Of a stretch of DNA of 64,000 nt, positions 11,799-25,700 are shown piece after piece. The notes under the pieces were generated by a model that had not been told where the DNA came from, made no database searches, and saw only the letters and a list, made by a program, of their open reading frames with translations. Position 1 is the stretch's first letter. Each line of letters starts with the position of its first letter. Both the position numbers and the translations under genes were made by a program. This stretch comes from Magicicada septendecula (lineage: Eukaryota > Arthropoda > Insecta > Hemiptera > Cicadidae), in NCBI GenBank assembly GCA_034769895.1, contig CM068369.1, positions 151,669,574 through 151,733,573 on the forward strand. Direction: 5' to 3'.

Positions 11799-14700
11799 TG
11801 TAATATAAATAATTATTACAAATATAAAATAGAAAAATATAGAAATAGAAAAGATATATATTGTGTGTAGATTTTGTGATAACAAGGTATTGTGCTCTCC
11901 TTTTAGCCCCACTAGTTGAGCTAGTCAATTTGTAATATAATTTCAAATGTAATAATAAATAAAATATAAAGATATTGATGATAAGAATTGTGTATGTTGG
12001 CTGGATCTCGGTATTGAACTCCCCGATGATACAGTTCCACTTTGAAATCACCAAATACAAAGAATAGATTTAATATAAATATGTTATAACTAGGTGTGAT
12101 TGATTGATAAATAACAAATAAATCAAACTTTATAAATTGTGAAAATATTTTTTTTGTTCTTGTATTGAGTTTGATTGAATTATTTAATTTAATTAATTAA
12201 TAATGAATTAATTAATTGAGTTTGTAATTTCCTTATGTATTTATTCTCTCACTATAAATTATGTTTTTGTTTAATAAAAAATAATAGTAACATTAATTAT
12301 AGAAATAAAAACAATGCTGGTAACTGAGTAATGATTTGCGTTTATTAACATTCAAAATTATGCGCCAGTCAAACTGCGCATGTCCCAGGCACTGGCTAAT
12401 ATTCGCTACAGTCGGTAGTGAAAAAAATCAACAAATATATTTTTACAAGTTTAGATTTGTGGTTCTTTTAACGAGTCGAAATGGTCAGAGGGCAAGGAAC
12501 AAGATACATTTAACAGGTATTCTTAAACTAAACGTTAATAGCTGAAATGGAACAAAATTATTATTACAATTGTCAATTAGAAAAAAATTAAATTGCGAAC
12601 CAAGTCGAAGAAATGACGTCACTCCCTTCAGCAGGCACTGCACCGTCTTTGTCAGAATCCAGTAATGGCCGCCGTCTACTCGATTTTAACTGCGATGCTG
12701 TTGGAATTGGCAGAGCTTCTCCCGTAGAAATAAAAATGATATTCCCTTTTCTGCGAAGTGGTGTTGGTCCAGGAATATAGTGTGGAATGTCCTCTCGTCG
12801 TCTGCGATGTCGATTTCTGGATGGATTTCTTGTGTAGTGTCCGGTGTTCAAATATGTGTATTGGTGTTCTGTGAATTTGGTCCAAAAATCGTTCAAAATG
12901 GCTGTCGATTTCTTGTGTTGAGTTTTATGGTGTTCTTACTGTGTTTTGGAAATTTGTGAAGTGTTAGAAATTGATAGTTAAGGTTATTTCACTTTTTAGA
13001 TCATCTCCGTTACACGCCACATAACCACACTTGGTTTTATTACAAATTATTTTGTTTTCAGTACTCCGCTAACACATTTCCAACTATTCCGCTTTACGAT
13101 TAACAATAGACTAATAGACGCAACGTCTCGTTTTAGGGCAATTTGTGCTATGTCTTTTTCCTCTTTATATTGTTTAACTATAAAAATATCTGTCTAAGAC
13201 TTGTTTCACCATCTAACTATACATAATAAGTTTTCTTATTTTTTACTGTATTTCAAATATTTCTTAATTTTACATAAATCTAACTATTCAGTAATATTGA
13301 TTAGTTAATTTTACATCTTTTGATATATAGCTGGGTTTGTTTCAAGCTCATTTAAGCCCAAAATTTACAATTTTATATAATGATTGTATGCCTCATATTT
13401 TGTACAAATTCAGTGTTTTAAAGGTTTTTATTTGTTTTTTCTGTATAATATTTCCATGGAATATACTTAATAACTCCGTAATTACTTTGTTGTTAATAAT
13501 TTGGTTGTTAACACATTTCAATATTGATTAATTTACTGTTTAGTCTGATTTGATTACTATCATCGGCCTATTATTGACTGTTTCCAAAAGAAGTTAATTT
13601 CCTTTCTTTTGTCATTCTATTTGCTATTAACTGTATCTGTATTAATTATATTTTCAATTTCTGTATTGTATGTATTGAATTCTATTCCTATTACATAGAT
13701 TGATTCTTTGATAGATAATTTTTTGGTTTATATGCCATTCTGTGTTTACTAAAATGGTGTCTTAGCTGGTCTGTTTATACATTATACATGGTTTACTGTT
13801 TTGAATAAAATTATTACATTTTTATGTCCTACTTGCCTCTCTGACTTACACAATGGAAAATTAAATGACATGATTTTAAAATACAATAGAATATCTTGTA
13901 TCTACTAAACTTTCTTTATACTAATAACATCATTGAACCATAACATGAACATCTTATGCCTAATTTTCTCTATATCACCTAATTTTAACAAAAACATCTT
14001 ATTCCTATTATTTTTAACTGTATCATCAAATGATAACAAAATATCTTATCCTTATTATTACCTAGACATAATTTAATTAGAAAATAAAAAAACTCCTATT
14101 ACTAGTAATACTGTCAGTCATTAACTGTCTTTTGTATTTATGTTTCTTTTGAAAACAATTCAACTGTGATTAAAAAACATCTTGTATCTATTATCACCTT
14201 ATATCTAAAATATTATCTAATTAACAATAAATAACAAACATCTTATTATTAGTTATACCCTCAGTTATGAACTGTCCTCTGGTATTTGTCCTTCTCACAA
14301 TTTACTTAACTGTAATTAAAGGAAACATTTTATGGGTAATAGTATTTCTTATATCTAATTTAAAAACTCTTATTACTGATAATGTTGTCAGTCCTTAGAC
14401 TGTCTTTGATTCCAATGGTTTTACTAGTATTATTCTACGCTCATGGTAATCTTTTTATAATATTTACACTTCATTGAATATTTTTTCATAGATTTTTTAG
14501 CTATGTTTCTCACTACACTCACTGTAGTTTCTTATTTTTGTTACCTCACTTCACTTTATTGGGTTCTACACTATGGTAGTCTTTTCAGTGAGTTCTACAC
14601 TATGGTAGTCTCTTTTGATATATTTTTTAACATATTACTCTTACAACTAGTATACAATTTGTGTTTTCTGGGATTGTATCTTGTAACTTGTTTGGGTCTA

Positions 14701-15180
14701 CATATATCAGTTTTAATTTTGTTTCATGGTATGTATTACATGACTAACATTTTGGTTTGGCATATCGCTTCCTGGTTCTGGTCTCTTTGTTGGGAATCTT
14801 GATATGTTTTGTCTCTTCTTCATATCACATTAGTAGTTTCTGGTCTTGTGCTTTCTCTTCCTCGTGACCTTATTATTATTGTTCCCTTATTAAAATGGTT
14901 TCATGACAAATTATTTCCTTTTTTATGGTCCTTCCCTTTTTGTACTGCTTCCCCAATCTACTGGGTATACTGCTGGTTTAACTGGTTTTTACATAGTAGG
15001 TTATTTTAATCAATGGTTTTCTTTGTTATTTTCCATTTTTATTAACATTTTATAGACTTAATATACAGTTTCTAGTGTAATCCTTAAAACAATTTATTCT
15101 TCTCACTCACTATGGAACTTTTTCCTTTATTTAGGTTGCATTAATTCAAATGTTTAGTGTGATAATTTTGTTATGTTACA
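11799..15180 (-). repeat. 5' LTR of gypsy copy A (3.38 kb)
   Basis: Runs TGTAATATAA to GTTATGTTACA. At 15181 the sequence changes abruptly to unrelated DNA, while the shared LTR at 4488 continues into the 3' internal region. That fixes the LTR edge. The 5-bp terminal inverted repeat TGTAA/TTACA supports the call. Confidence 0.88.
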
Positions 15181-17349
15181 ACACCTATCCATTAAGGTCA
15201 GGTATCTTTAGTTGCAGACAAGTTAAGATTTCTCAGAACTAGTGGAGAACATGTGGAAGGTTAACTACGCGACAGCACAGGAGAGGGAAGCGACACACGT
15301 GACCCCGTACCAATAAATCACTGACCATACAACGCACGAATGACCTACTTCTGCTTGCTGTTGCGTGCTATATGAAACAAAATAAAAACTGTAAATTCGA
15401 ACAAATACGAGTTTAATACGGAGAAACGTGTTAAAGCAAAATACTGTGCTTTTCAAATATATATTTATTTTGTAAGGAATCTGAGCTGATAGATTCTCAG
15501 ATGCTTATTATATTATTTGCAACAAATTGTTCAAAAACGTGTTTTGTTAAGTTAGATTACTAAAACAAACATCAGACTCATTTTGGTAAGTTAGTAGATA
15601 CTTTAAAATATAAGCGAAATATCGGTGTGGTCTTAAGGGATCATATGAACTCACGTCAGTCGTAATCGACTTACCTCACTCCCACTCGACAAAAGTTAAT
15701 TATGATAACACTAAAAATCCGCGATGTAGATAGACATTTAGAAAATGCACAAAGAAGACACTAGAAAACAAAATTAAAATGAGAATTAGAAATGTACGTG
15801 CTTTCTATGACATTATAATTTCCGATTGACTTTTAAGAAGGATTATTATTGCTTTCAAGATGGATATGTAGTCATTGGGTAGGAAATACGAAGTGTTAGG
15901 AGACAGTATACTTGGCTTTGCTATCAAAGTATGTGTTCAACGTATTGACAGTGTAATCATGTAAGTGGTAGCAAGGGGACAGCAAATCTTTCCATCCACT
16001 AAGTCAGTACACTTACTCCCAACATTCGTTAAAGTTCTCAACAACAAAAAATTATATGCAAAAAGTTTTAAAAATAAAAAAAAAACTTTACAAAACAAAA
16101 CTACATTTTCACCCTAAAAGCATTAAATCGAATTTAGTGTTAGTCTCACGTCAGTTCTAATTCAAACATGAGAAATTGAAAACTGTAAAATTTTGAAATT
16201 GCAAAATAAAGGGAGGCAATAACTTAACCTATTTTAGGTAACGTGCAGGTTTCAATTCTTTGGATGTTTCAGACCTTCAAGTAAATGCTGTCGTAAACGT
16301 TAACATCTACATACGTGTATATACTAACGTTGAAAAGTTTCTGTATCGTCTCGTGGACGATTCTCAACGGTTTAATCATTTCTAATATTTTAGCAAACCA
16401 TTAACAGAATCGGCTCACAACACTGTGGGCGGTGCCGTAACAAGGAGTAGGAAACTCTTACAAAACTCGTTTTTCACATTCAATTGATAATGTAAACCCG
16501 CTTATAATGTTCAGATAATTCTACGCTGTTATCAAGAATGTATTAAGAGTGTTTCAGAAGCTGGAGATTGAATGTTTGCAATATTCATTAAAAAATATAA
16601 CCGTAAGGATAAAGTTTCCTTATTCAGTCGTTAATTATTTAAAAAATGTTACATAATTTTAAAAATATACGATACCAGGAACGATAATGCTAATACAGAA
16701 TTAGCCTAAACAAAAATATTATCAAAGTGTATCAAAATGGTGACAGTTGTGATTCATACACTCACGAAACGTCAACATTAGATTTAGGTCCCCGAATTGC
16801 CGGTAGACCACGCAAATCCCCCAACTACTTTGTTATACACAATTAACTGACACAATAACAGTTTTAAACTGTGTACTATCAAAAACAAGTGTAACACTAC
16901 TCTCTAAAAGCTGCTGCTGGGTTCTTATAGCAGCTTCTCTTTGGTCTTGTAAGTAATTCCATGCTACAATTATAAAAAATTAGATTTAAGTGCTTCGTTT
17001 TTAATAATTATGCCTTTTATAATCTCATAGCAGAATGTAAAAAAAACTTCAACAAAATTCTCTAACAGTACAGACAGTGCCGAAAATATGTACATTGTGG
17101 AAATGACAATCGACTATATATGACAATTATATTTATAAAATACGTAAAAAATTAACTTTTCTTATGTTTGTAAAAAATTTATACTGAATAACAAGACAAA
17201 TTTAATAAGAAGAAACATTCTATGAATTCTATGCGTTTGGCGCATTTTTCAAAGTTAGAAGCAAATCAGACGATTACTTTCTACACATTCTTAAAGTGCA
17301 CCGTTTAAAAATGACTCAACTTACTTAGAACCTAATCAACTACATAATA
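15181..17349. other. Non-coding flank, no gene seen
   Basis: About 2.2 kb of AT-rich sequence without a convincing ORF, RNA gene or repeat. Short ORFs of ~60 aa show no recognisable features. Confidence 0.6.
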
Positions 17350-17856
17350 GTGTTTAATTTACTCACAAATAATCATTTAAGTATGGAGGTAAGGAAAAGG
17401 TTCGCGAAAACATTTGTGTGGAGTGTCTTAACTTATGGGTGTGAGGCGTGGACCCTCGGCAAAATAGAATGGAGGAAGGTGGAAGCAATGGAAATGTGGA
17501 CGACGAAGACAAGGAAAACGGCGAGGAATGTGGAATGGAGGAGAACGACGAGGACGAGTTGGATGAATAAGAAAAGTAATGAGCAAGTCCTCGCAGAAGT
17601 GAACGACGATAGATCCCATTTAAAAGTGATTGGAAGAAGAAAGGCAAAATTGATCGGCCTCGAGTTACGACACAATCAATTCATAAGTAACACTTTTGAA
17701 AGGAAGGTGTTGGGGGAGAAACCAAGAGTACGACCAAGAGCAGCGTCCTTCAGTGACATGGGAAAGGAGATGAACTTCCTATCGTACTGTAATTTAAAAA
17801 GGGCAGTGATGGAGAGAGAGAGACGTACAGTATACAGTACATGGCTCAGGTCATAA
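17350..17856 (+). pseudogene. LINE (non-LTR retrotransposon) reverse transcriptase C-terminal fragment
   Basis: The 168-residue ORF reads like the part of a LINE ORF2 downstream of the RT palm: VLTYGCEAWTL, a KVEAMEMW segment, then KSNEQVLAEVN, RRKAKLIGLELRHNQF and a GEKPRVRPR box. These are familiar in insect LINEs. The RT catalytic YxDD region is absent, so this is a 5'-truncated relic. The acidic/Lys block in the middle (WTTKTRKTARNVEW) looks eroded. The antisense Ser-rich ORFs are shadows. Confidence 0.75.
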
Positions 17857-18694
17857 GGTGCGCTATCCGTTCATCTCGTCTTTTATATAACGTTTCCCAC
17901 AGGCACGGCTTTGACTTCTCCATTCTTTTTAACACTTCATTGTTCATCACCTTGTCTACCCAGGAAATCTTTAACACTCGCTGATAACCCAGTACTCTTC
18001 TCTTTTCCTGTCCCCAATTGCCCATGTCACACTAGCATATACTGTGTTATTAATAGCAGTGCCCACACCAAGGTCTTCACTAAGTGTTTCCTGACGTTGA
18101 AGGTGAAAAGATTCAATTTCTTGTTAAAATCAGTCTTGGTTTGATGGATGCGGCTAATGATTTCTGTCGCTTTGTCATGTTAGTAAATGTCCTACGTTAA
18201 TTTTATAACAGAAAGTTACTCGTACATAGCAAAGTTCCTTTTATCGCTAAGTCGAATGCCTTCTCATAATTAATGAAGAATGAAAATAAAGAGAGATAAT
18301 TGTCTCATTACAGTTTCAACAAAAAGAAGGTGGTTCGCGTACTAAATTCCTTACGGAATATCCTTTGCTCGAGTGTTTGACACTTTAATTTATCTCTCTT
18401 GGTTTATATATATATATATAACAGTTTTTGTTAGTGATTTTGTTTATTTAGGAGAAAAAACTAATTGCAAGACAATTTTCTAATGGTGGTACATGCCATT
18501 TTTAGCTCAAATAATGACTGTCGCTGTGACATTACAATTTGCTTGTTTTAAGCACATCCTGATAAATTCTAAGGTTAGGAATATCTATTTCTTTAGTTTC
18601 TTTCAATATTTTTCTTAGCTTACATCAACGCCTGACATCTTGTTATTTTACATGTCTTGAAGGGCATTTAAATACTAAAGACAAAATGTCTTTT
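17857..18694. other. Non-coding, no gene seen
   Basis: AT-rich spacer. The only notable item is a short TA run near 18408-18420. Confidence 0.5.
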
Positions 18695-18963
18695 AAAATG
18701 TGAAAAATCTGGAACTACTACCCAATTGTAACCATCGCAAGCAACTGAAGTAAACTGTTATTCCTCGGTTCGTTCTAGTAGTATAATTCTTGTGTTTTCA
18801 TGTTAAACACAATTAATAAATTTAAATGTATTGTAAAATGTGAAAAATCTGGAACTACTACACAATTTTAACCATCGCAAGCAACTGAAGTAAACTTTTA
18901 TTCCTCGGTTCGTTCTAGTAGTAATTCTTGTGTTTTAATGTGAATCACAATTAACAAATTTAA
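18695..18963. repeat. Two-unit tandem duplication, period ~140 bp
   Basis: The block starting aaaatgtgaaaaatctgg at 18695 recurs at 18835 with only scattered changes through cggttcgttctagtagt and the following Cs and As. No coding content. Confidence 0.8.
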
Positions 18964-19267
18964 GAACATTATCAGACTGTATGTATATTTAAACAGAGAA
19001 CTTTCTTTTAAAACAATTGTGCAATGTAATATTTAAGTTGAGAATATTAAACGTTCTTTAAAAATTAAATTTTAATATATAAGCGTAAAATATATTTTAA
19101 TATATAACTATGCCGGAAAATGCTAAGGAATGGACTTTTAATGTATCGCTAGATACATTTCATGTACTTTTATGACAACGGAATTACAATTACCATTACC
19201 GCATCAATTTTTGTAATGCAAGTAAGAACAACCTTGATTGATAGGTTACTTTCAAGAAAACATGAAA

Positions 19268-20373
19268 ACCTGGTCGGGTTGTCGGTACTGGACGGGGCCG
19301 TACTTGTCTGCCTACCTGTTCGTACCCTTCACTTCAAGAAAGGTTGTTTTTATGGCCACTAAAAAGGTGCATCTATTGTTAACAGGGTTTTACAGTAGAG
19401 TTACTGCGGCGGCCCATCTGGTGGATTAAGAGGCATATTCCATTGCATGCACCTTTAGTCGGCTCAAAAACATTTATTTTATTAACATTATGTAATATTA
19501 TTTATAATATTACAGTTATATAATAATAATAATTATTATTATTATTATTAATGATGATTATTATTTATTCATAGGCCTAATTTAGAACTAAAATAATTTT
19601 TTAATATTTCTTACAAGAGTAATTTAAATTTGTTAACACAAGAGAATTCACTATTTTACTCATAACTATAGACATAAAATAGGTTTCGCTACTGGATGGG
19701 CAGTGGGTGTCCGCCTACTTACTTGTATATTTTACTGAAGAAAAGGTTACTTTCACGAACATTAAGGAAGTGTGACTGTTATGGTGGGTTTCTATGTTTA
19801 CATAAGTTGAAGACAGACCACCTTGGTGGAGTAAGAGGCATTTTCACAGCACCCCACCCCCCACAAAACTAATCCTACAATCAACATTACTATTTTTCCT
19901 CACAAGTGCAAAGCGTCCGATACTATAAGAATCGCTAGCACCTATTTTTGTATTTAAAGTCCATAATCACATCAAAGTTTCAAGTGTTTATATTATTTTC
20001 TGTGATGTATTTTAAAAGTGTTAATTCTTTGAGGAATTACGTCTGGGACAACGGAATAAGGAAATGTATGACACGCTGAAACATTACACGCAACAGGGGT
20101 GAATGTTTGAAGTGTGCGGTAAAATGTATTTGAATAAAGGATTTAATTAAAATCTGACACATAGGTTTTTGAACCAACTAAACTTACATGCAACGGAAAA
20201 TGCCACTTAATAACCCTCTAGGTGGGGCCGCCGCAGTAACTCTTCTGTAAAATCCCTCTTAACAATAGATGCACCCTTTTAGTGGTCATAAAAATAACCT
20301 TTCTTGAAGTGAAGGGTACGAACAGGTAGGTGGACACACACGGCCCCGTTCAGTACCGACAACCCACCTGGTC
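19268..20373. mobile_element. Foldback/MITE-like element with ~205-bp inverted arms
   Basis: The left arm 19268-19471 and right arm 20165-20373 are inverted copies. They share gttgtcggtactg, acctgttcgtacccttcac, ggtgcatctattgttaa and gttactgcggcggcc. A third, more diverged copy lies between them (about 19690-19860). The ~1.1-kb unit has no ORF of note, which fits a non-autonomous DNA transposon or foldback element. True outer ends and a target duplication were not identified. Confidence 0.6.
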
Positions 20374-21703
20374 TGTTGTTACGTTTACCAAACATTTAAA
20401 ATTAAACTCCAATGATCAGCGTCAAACTGAACTGAAATCCAGTGACGATACTGTCATAGACACTGCAGGAGCAATCAACACTTCTGGGGAAATCATCGCT
20501 TTACAGTCTAAAAGATGTTGATGGAAGTGAGAGCGCTGGCCAATTAAACGCGTATTGTTTCTCCCCATCACAGTAAAATAAATCATGTTTTTAAAAGTTT
20601 TAATTCTATAGAAATATTTTTCCTTTACTTTATGTTTTAAGAAAAATTCATGTTTCATGGCTGAATCATCAGTTAAGGTCAGGTCAAGACAGGTAGTACG
20701 TTTTATAATTTCATAAGTTATAATACTATACTTTACCAGAACAATATGTAAGGCTGGCGTGTAAGAAATATGTCTTATCAACAGTCTTATAAATCTTTAT
20801 AAAGTGGCATGTTTAGTATGTAAAAGTAACAAGTTATCGGTTGCCGACCGTGTCGCGTGTTACATAACGCGTCGCTTATACATCGCGACAGACTTTTGTT
20901 TTGTACTTTCTAGAACTAGTTCTAACTGCTAGTAATTTACATTTTTTTCATCCATAGTAACTTTTAGAAGGTTAATCAAAATTAGGATTCTTATTGATTA
21001 CCCCATTACCTATACTAAAATTTATATGTGTTGGAAAAATTGTTTAGTAATAAGAAAAGATTAAATTAGGCTTTTACATAAACTAAAATGCTGACACGAA
21101 CATTTGTGGGAACTGAATGTGTTAAAGATTAATACAAAAAACGTAGTTATGAACAGTATACGCACGGAGTTTTACAGACGCGACATTAGAAACAGAATAA
21201 ATAACTAACCTACAATAGGAAAATGAAAGTCAGAAGTGAGGACCTAATGTAACGCAATTGTGTTAAGAAAGTTTCCTATTTCATTGTGTAATTTCTGTTA
21301 ACCTTGTTAATTACCTTATTATTTACATGTAAAATACAAAAACCAAACCGGTTTTACATACCCCGTAATTTATATTTGTAAGTGGGTAAAAGTGTTATGT
21401 GCTAATGTTAATCCGTCACGCATCTGTATTAATAAATAAATAAATGAATGCATCCATTTGTTGTAATAAATCTAACAAATCTATTAGCAAGGTCACTTCA
21501 CTGTAAAACTAAATTTTTTCTTGTATAATGATATACGCTGATTTATGATGTTATTAAAAATTTTAAACCTTTCATATTTAAAATAAGTGCTATACTAAAT
21601 TCAACATACCCGCAAGCTTCTCCTATACTCCTCGAAGAGGAGTATAATATAATATAATTCCATTCCATTTAATATAAATTTCCTTTATTTAGGCATAATA
21701 TGA
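20374..21703. other. Non-coding spacer
   Basis: AT-rich. The 119-aa minus ORF at 20422-20781 has no recognised motif and is not called. A small local palindrome (ctcctcgaagaggag) sits near 21631. Confidence 0.45.
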
Positions 21704-22190
21704 ATGTTTGCTCAGACCTTTTCTGGCAAAGTTGTCCTGTTGAAGCTTAGGACGTCAGACGCAGGTGGGAGCGTTTCTCTATCCCTTCGCACCGTTAGCC
21801 TTCGACATGTGATGACGCTTTGTGGGGCAAGCCCAGTCGTAATTTCTTCCTCTGTGCAGCTTAGCATGTCCCTGCACACTACCACAATCTTTGTGGTATT
21901 CAGGATGGCATGAGCTAAGACGTATAGTCTATGCCTCTTTCGTATGCAACTTCAATAACCTTAAACTGCCGGGTTTTCTGGTACGATCCAGGGAAACCGG
22001 TGATAGCCTATTTAATAAGGAAGGAACTCACTTTTGCGAGGCCACCTTCTTTCCATTTAACCACCAACACCGTGACAGGCGATGTTACTAAACTTTTTCC
22101 ATCGACTAAGTAGTAGTGCTTCGTTCCCTTCACTCTCCGAGGGTTTTTAAGAGCTCCAACAAAACCAAAATTATTTTGTGAAATTAGCAT
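21704..22190 (-). pseudogene. LINE ORF1 (gag-like) remnant
   Basis: In minus-strand translation the part at about 21710-21900 contains VVVCRDMLSCTEEEITTGLA and, further on, CRRLTVRRD. This resembles the segment preceding the zinc knuckles in ORF1 proteins of arthropod jockey-like LINEs. A further piece at 21910-22010 in another frame also fits. Several frame changes and stops break it, and no zinc knuckles follow. Family assignment is from memory of motif style. Confidence 0.5.
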
Positions 22191-22506
22191 GTAGTTCCCA
22201 AGAGTACCGGGTTAATAACAGACCACCGCGTCAGAACCTTCAAATAACACGGGTAGGACTAAATACAACAGGGTGCGTACTGGAGCCTTGAAGCCATCAT
22301 TCGCGACTCACTAACAAGAGTCATCCACCCAAAAGCACTATCGATCCCACTGCATGTTACGGTGTGCTTTCAAGCGGTACACAACCTTGTCGAACTCACC
22401 TGCACCCACTTTGCCAGCTAAAGAGTAACACCTGTTGATCGCTAACAAGCCAAGATGTTGTAGGCTCAGGCGTAGGTTTGGATTATTATTGTTATTATCG
22501 GGACAG

Positions 22507-22507
<1 letters not shown>

Positions 22508-22567
<60 letters not shown>
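22508..22567. repeat. (TTA)n microsatellite
   Basis: About 20 perfect TTA/TAT trinucleotide units. ORFs across it (poly-Asn or poly-Leu) are artefacts. Confidence 0.95.
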
Positions 22568-22657
22568 CTCTTTTCACTTCCCTTGAGCTAGGCTCAATGA
22601 CTGGAAGTTTTTACCAACTGCATTTGTTGTTTTGGGAATTAGGTAACAGTCATCAAA

Positions 22658-22747
22658 TTCTTCTTCTTCTTCTTCTTCTTCTTCTTCTTCTTCTTCTTCT
22701 TCTTCTTCTTCTTCTTCTTCTTCTTCTTCTTCTTCTTCTTCTTCTTC
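22658..22747. repeat. (TTC)n microsatellite
   Basis: Thirty perfect TTC units, 24 bp from the 3' LTR of gypsy copy C. Confidence 0.95.
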
Positions 22748-22770
22748 ACTTCGAGGACTAGGTTTTATAT

Positions 22771-25700
22771 TGTAATATAAATATTACAAATATTACAAAT
22801 AAAAATAAAAATATAATTGAATTTAATTGATATGTGTTTATTGACATGTGTTGATACGTATTGATATTTTGTTTATCACTGGATCAGTCTGACTCCTTAA
22901 AGTCCCACTGGTTAGGCTAGTCAAATGGTAATATAATTTCAAGTGTAATAATAAACAAAATATAAAGATATTGATGACAAGAATATGTTATAACTAGGTG
23001 TGTTTGATTGTTAAATAACAAATACATCAAACTTTAAAAATTTTGCAAATATTTTTTCTTGTGCTTGTATCGAATTTAACTGAATGATTTAATTTAATTA
23101 ATTAACAATTAATTAATTATTTGAGTTTGTAATTTCCTCCTATATCTATTCTCTCAATGTGAATTATGTTTTTGCTTAATAAAAAATAATAATAACATTA
23201 ATGGTAGAAATAAAAACAATGCTGGTAACTGAATACTGATTTGCGTTTATTCATTCAAAATTGTGTGCCAGTCAAACTGCGCATGTCCCAGGCACTGGCT
23301 AATATTTGCCACAGTCGGCAGTGAGAAAAATCAACAAATATATTTTTTACAAGTTTAAATTTATGGTTCTTTTAACGAGTCGAAATGGTCAGAGAGCAAG
23401 GAACAAGATACATTTAACAGGTATTCTTAAACTAAATGTTAATATCTGAAATAGAACAAAATTATTATTACAATTGTCAATTAGAAAGAAATTATTTAAA
23501 TTTCGAACCAAGTCGAAGAAATGACGTCACTCCGCTCCAGGAAGCACTGGTTGATCGCCTTTATAGAAATTCAGCAATGGCCGCCGTCTGCTCGGTTTTA
23601 ACTGCTATGACGCCGTTGGAATTGAAGATCTTCTCCCACAGAAATAAAACGATGTTCCCTTTTTCTGCGAAGTGGTGTTGGTCCAAAATATAGTGTTGAA
23701 TGTCCCCTCGTCGTCTGCGATGTCGAATTCTGGATGGATCTCTTGTGTAGTGTGGTGTTCAAATATGTGTGTTGGTTCTCTGTGAATTCGTTCCAAAAAT
23801 TGTTCAAAATGGCTGTCGATTTCTGGCGTTAAGTTTTATGGTGTTATTCTGTGTTTTTGGAAACTTGTGAAGTGTTAGACATAGATAAATAAGATTATTT
23901 CACTTGTTAGTTCATCTCCGTCACACGCCACATAACCACACTTGGTTTTAATATAAATTATTTCGTTTTCAATACTCCGCTAATACATTTTTCAACTGTT
24001 CAGCTTTGCGATTAACAATAGACTAAAAGACGCAACGTCGTCGTTTTAAGGCAATTTGTGGTATGTCTTTTTCCTCTTCATATTGTTTAATTATAAAATA
24101 TCTGTCTAAGACTTGTTTCACTATCTAACTATACATAACAAGTTTTCTTATTTTTTACTGTATTTCAAATATTTCTTAATTTTACATGAATCTAACTATT
24201 CAGTAATATTGATTATTTAATTTTACATCTTTTGATATATAGCTGGGTTTGTTTCAAACTCATCTAAGCCCAAAAATTACCATTTTAGATAATTATTGTA
24301 TGTCTCATATTTTGTACAAATTCAGTGTTTTAAAGGTTTTTATTTGTTTTTTCGGTATAATATTTCCCTGGAATACACCTAATAACTCCGTAATTACTTT
24401 GTTGTTAATAATTTGGTTATTAAAACATTTCAATATTGATTAATTTGCTGTTTAGTCTGATTTGATTACTATCATAAGCCTATTTTTGACTGTTTCCAAA
24501 AGAAGTTAATTTTCTTTCTTTTGTCATTCTATTTGCTATTAATTGTATCTGTATTAATTATACTTTCAATTTCTGTATTGTATGTATTGAATTCTATTCC
24601 TATTACATAGATTAATTCTTTGATAGATAGTTTTTTTGGTTTATAGGCCAGTCTGTGTTTACTACAATGGTGTCTTGGCTGGTCTGTTTGTACATTATAC
24701 TTGGTTTACTGATTTGAATAAAATTATTACATTTTTATGCCCTACTTGCCTCTCTGACTTACACAATGGAAAATTAAATGACATGATTTTAAATACAATA
24801 GAATATCTTGTATCTACTAAACCTTCTTTATACTAATAATATCATTGAACCATAACATGAACATCTTATGCCTAATTTTAACAAAAACATCTTATTATCA
24901 ACTATTTTCCATATATCACGTAATTTTAACAAAAACATCTTATTCCTATTATTTTTTACTGTATCATCAAATGATAACAAAATAGCTTATCCTAGACATA
25001 ATTTAATTAAAACAAAATAAAAAACTCCTATTACTAGTAACACTGTCAGTCACTAACTGTCTTGTGTATTTATGATTTTTGTGAAAACACTTTAACTGTG
25101 ATAAAAAACCTCGTGTATCTATTTACACCTTACATCTAAAATATTATCTAATTAATAATAAATAGCAAACATCTTAATATTAGGCATACCTTCAGTTATG
25201 AACTGTCTTTTTGTTTTTTTGTCCTTCTCACCATTTACTTAGCTATAATTAAAGAAAACATTTTATATGTAATAGTTTTTCTTATATCTAATTCAAAAAC
25301 TCTTATTACTAGTAATGTTGTCAGTCCTTAGACTGTCTTTCATTCCAATGGTTTTGTTATTATTATTCTACACTCATGGTAGTCTTTTTATAATACTTAA
25401 ACTTCATTGAAGATTTTTTCATAGATTTTTTAACTATGTTTCTCACTATACACTCTGTAGTTTCTTAATTTTGTTATCTCACTTCACTTTATTGGATTCT
25501 ACACTCTGGTAGTCTTTTTAGTGAGTTCTACACTATGGTAGTCTCTTTTGACATATTTTTTGACATGTTATACTTACAACTAATATACAATTTGTGTTTT
25601 ATAGTATTGTATCTTGTAACTTGTTTGGGGTTTACCTATATCGGTTTCAATTTTGTCTCATGGTATTTATTATATGACTAACATTTTGTTTTGGCATATC

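Larger units (their letters stand above)
1106..15180 (-). mobile_element. Gypsy-type LTR retrotransposon copy A (14.1 kb)
   Basis: Minus-strand element with 5' LTR 11799-15180, primer-binding-like site 11776-11795, gag 9376-11679, pol 5987-9322 (nonsense-interrupted), a 1.5-kb non-coding 3' region and 3' LTR 1106-4488 shared with copy 0. Order inside pol is protease, RT, RNase H, integrase, typical of Ty3/gypsy (Metaviridae). A target duplication cannot be checked because the outer left end lies beyond the window. Confidence 0.9.

Noticed and set aside
20422-20781. 119-aa minus-strand ORF in the spacer
   Set aside because: No recognisable motif, AT-rich context, and it overlaps a short ORF on the other strand; no support for coding.
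22338-22761. Poly-Asn and poly-Leu ORFs
   Set aside because: Products of the TTA and TTC microsatellites.
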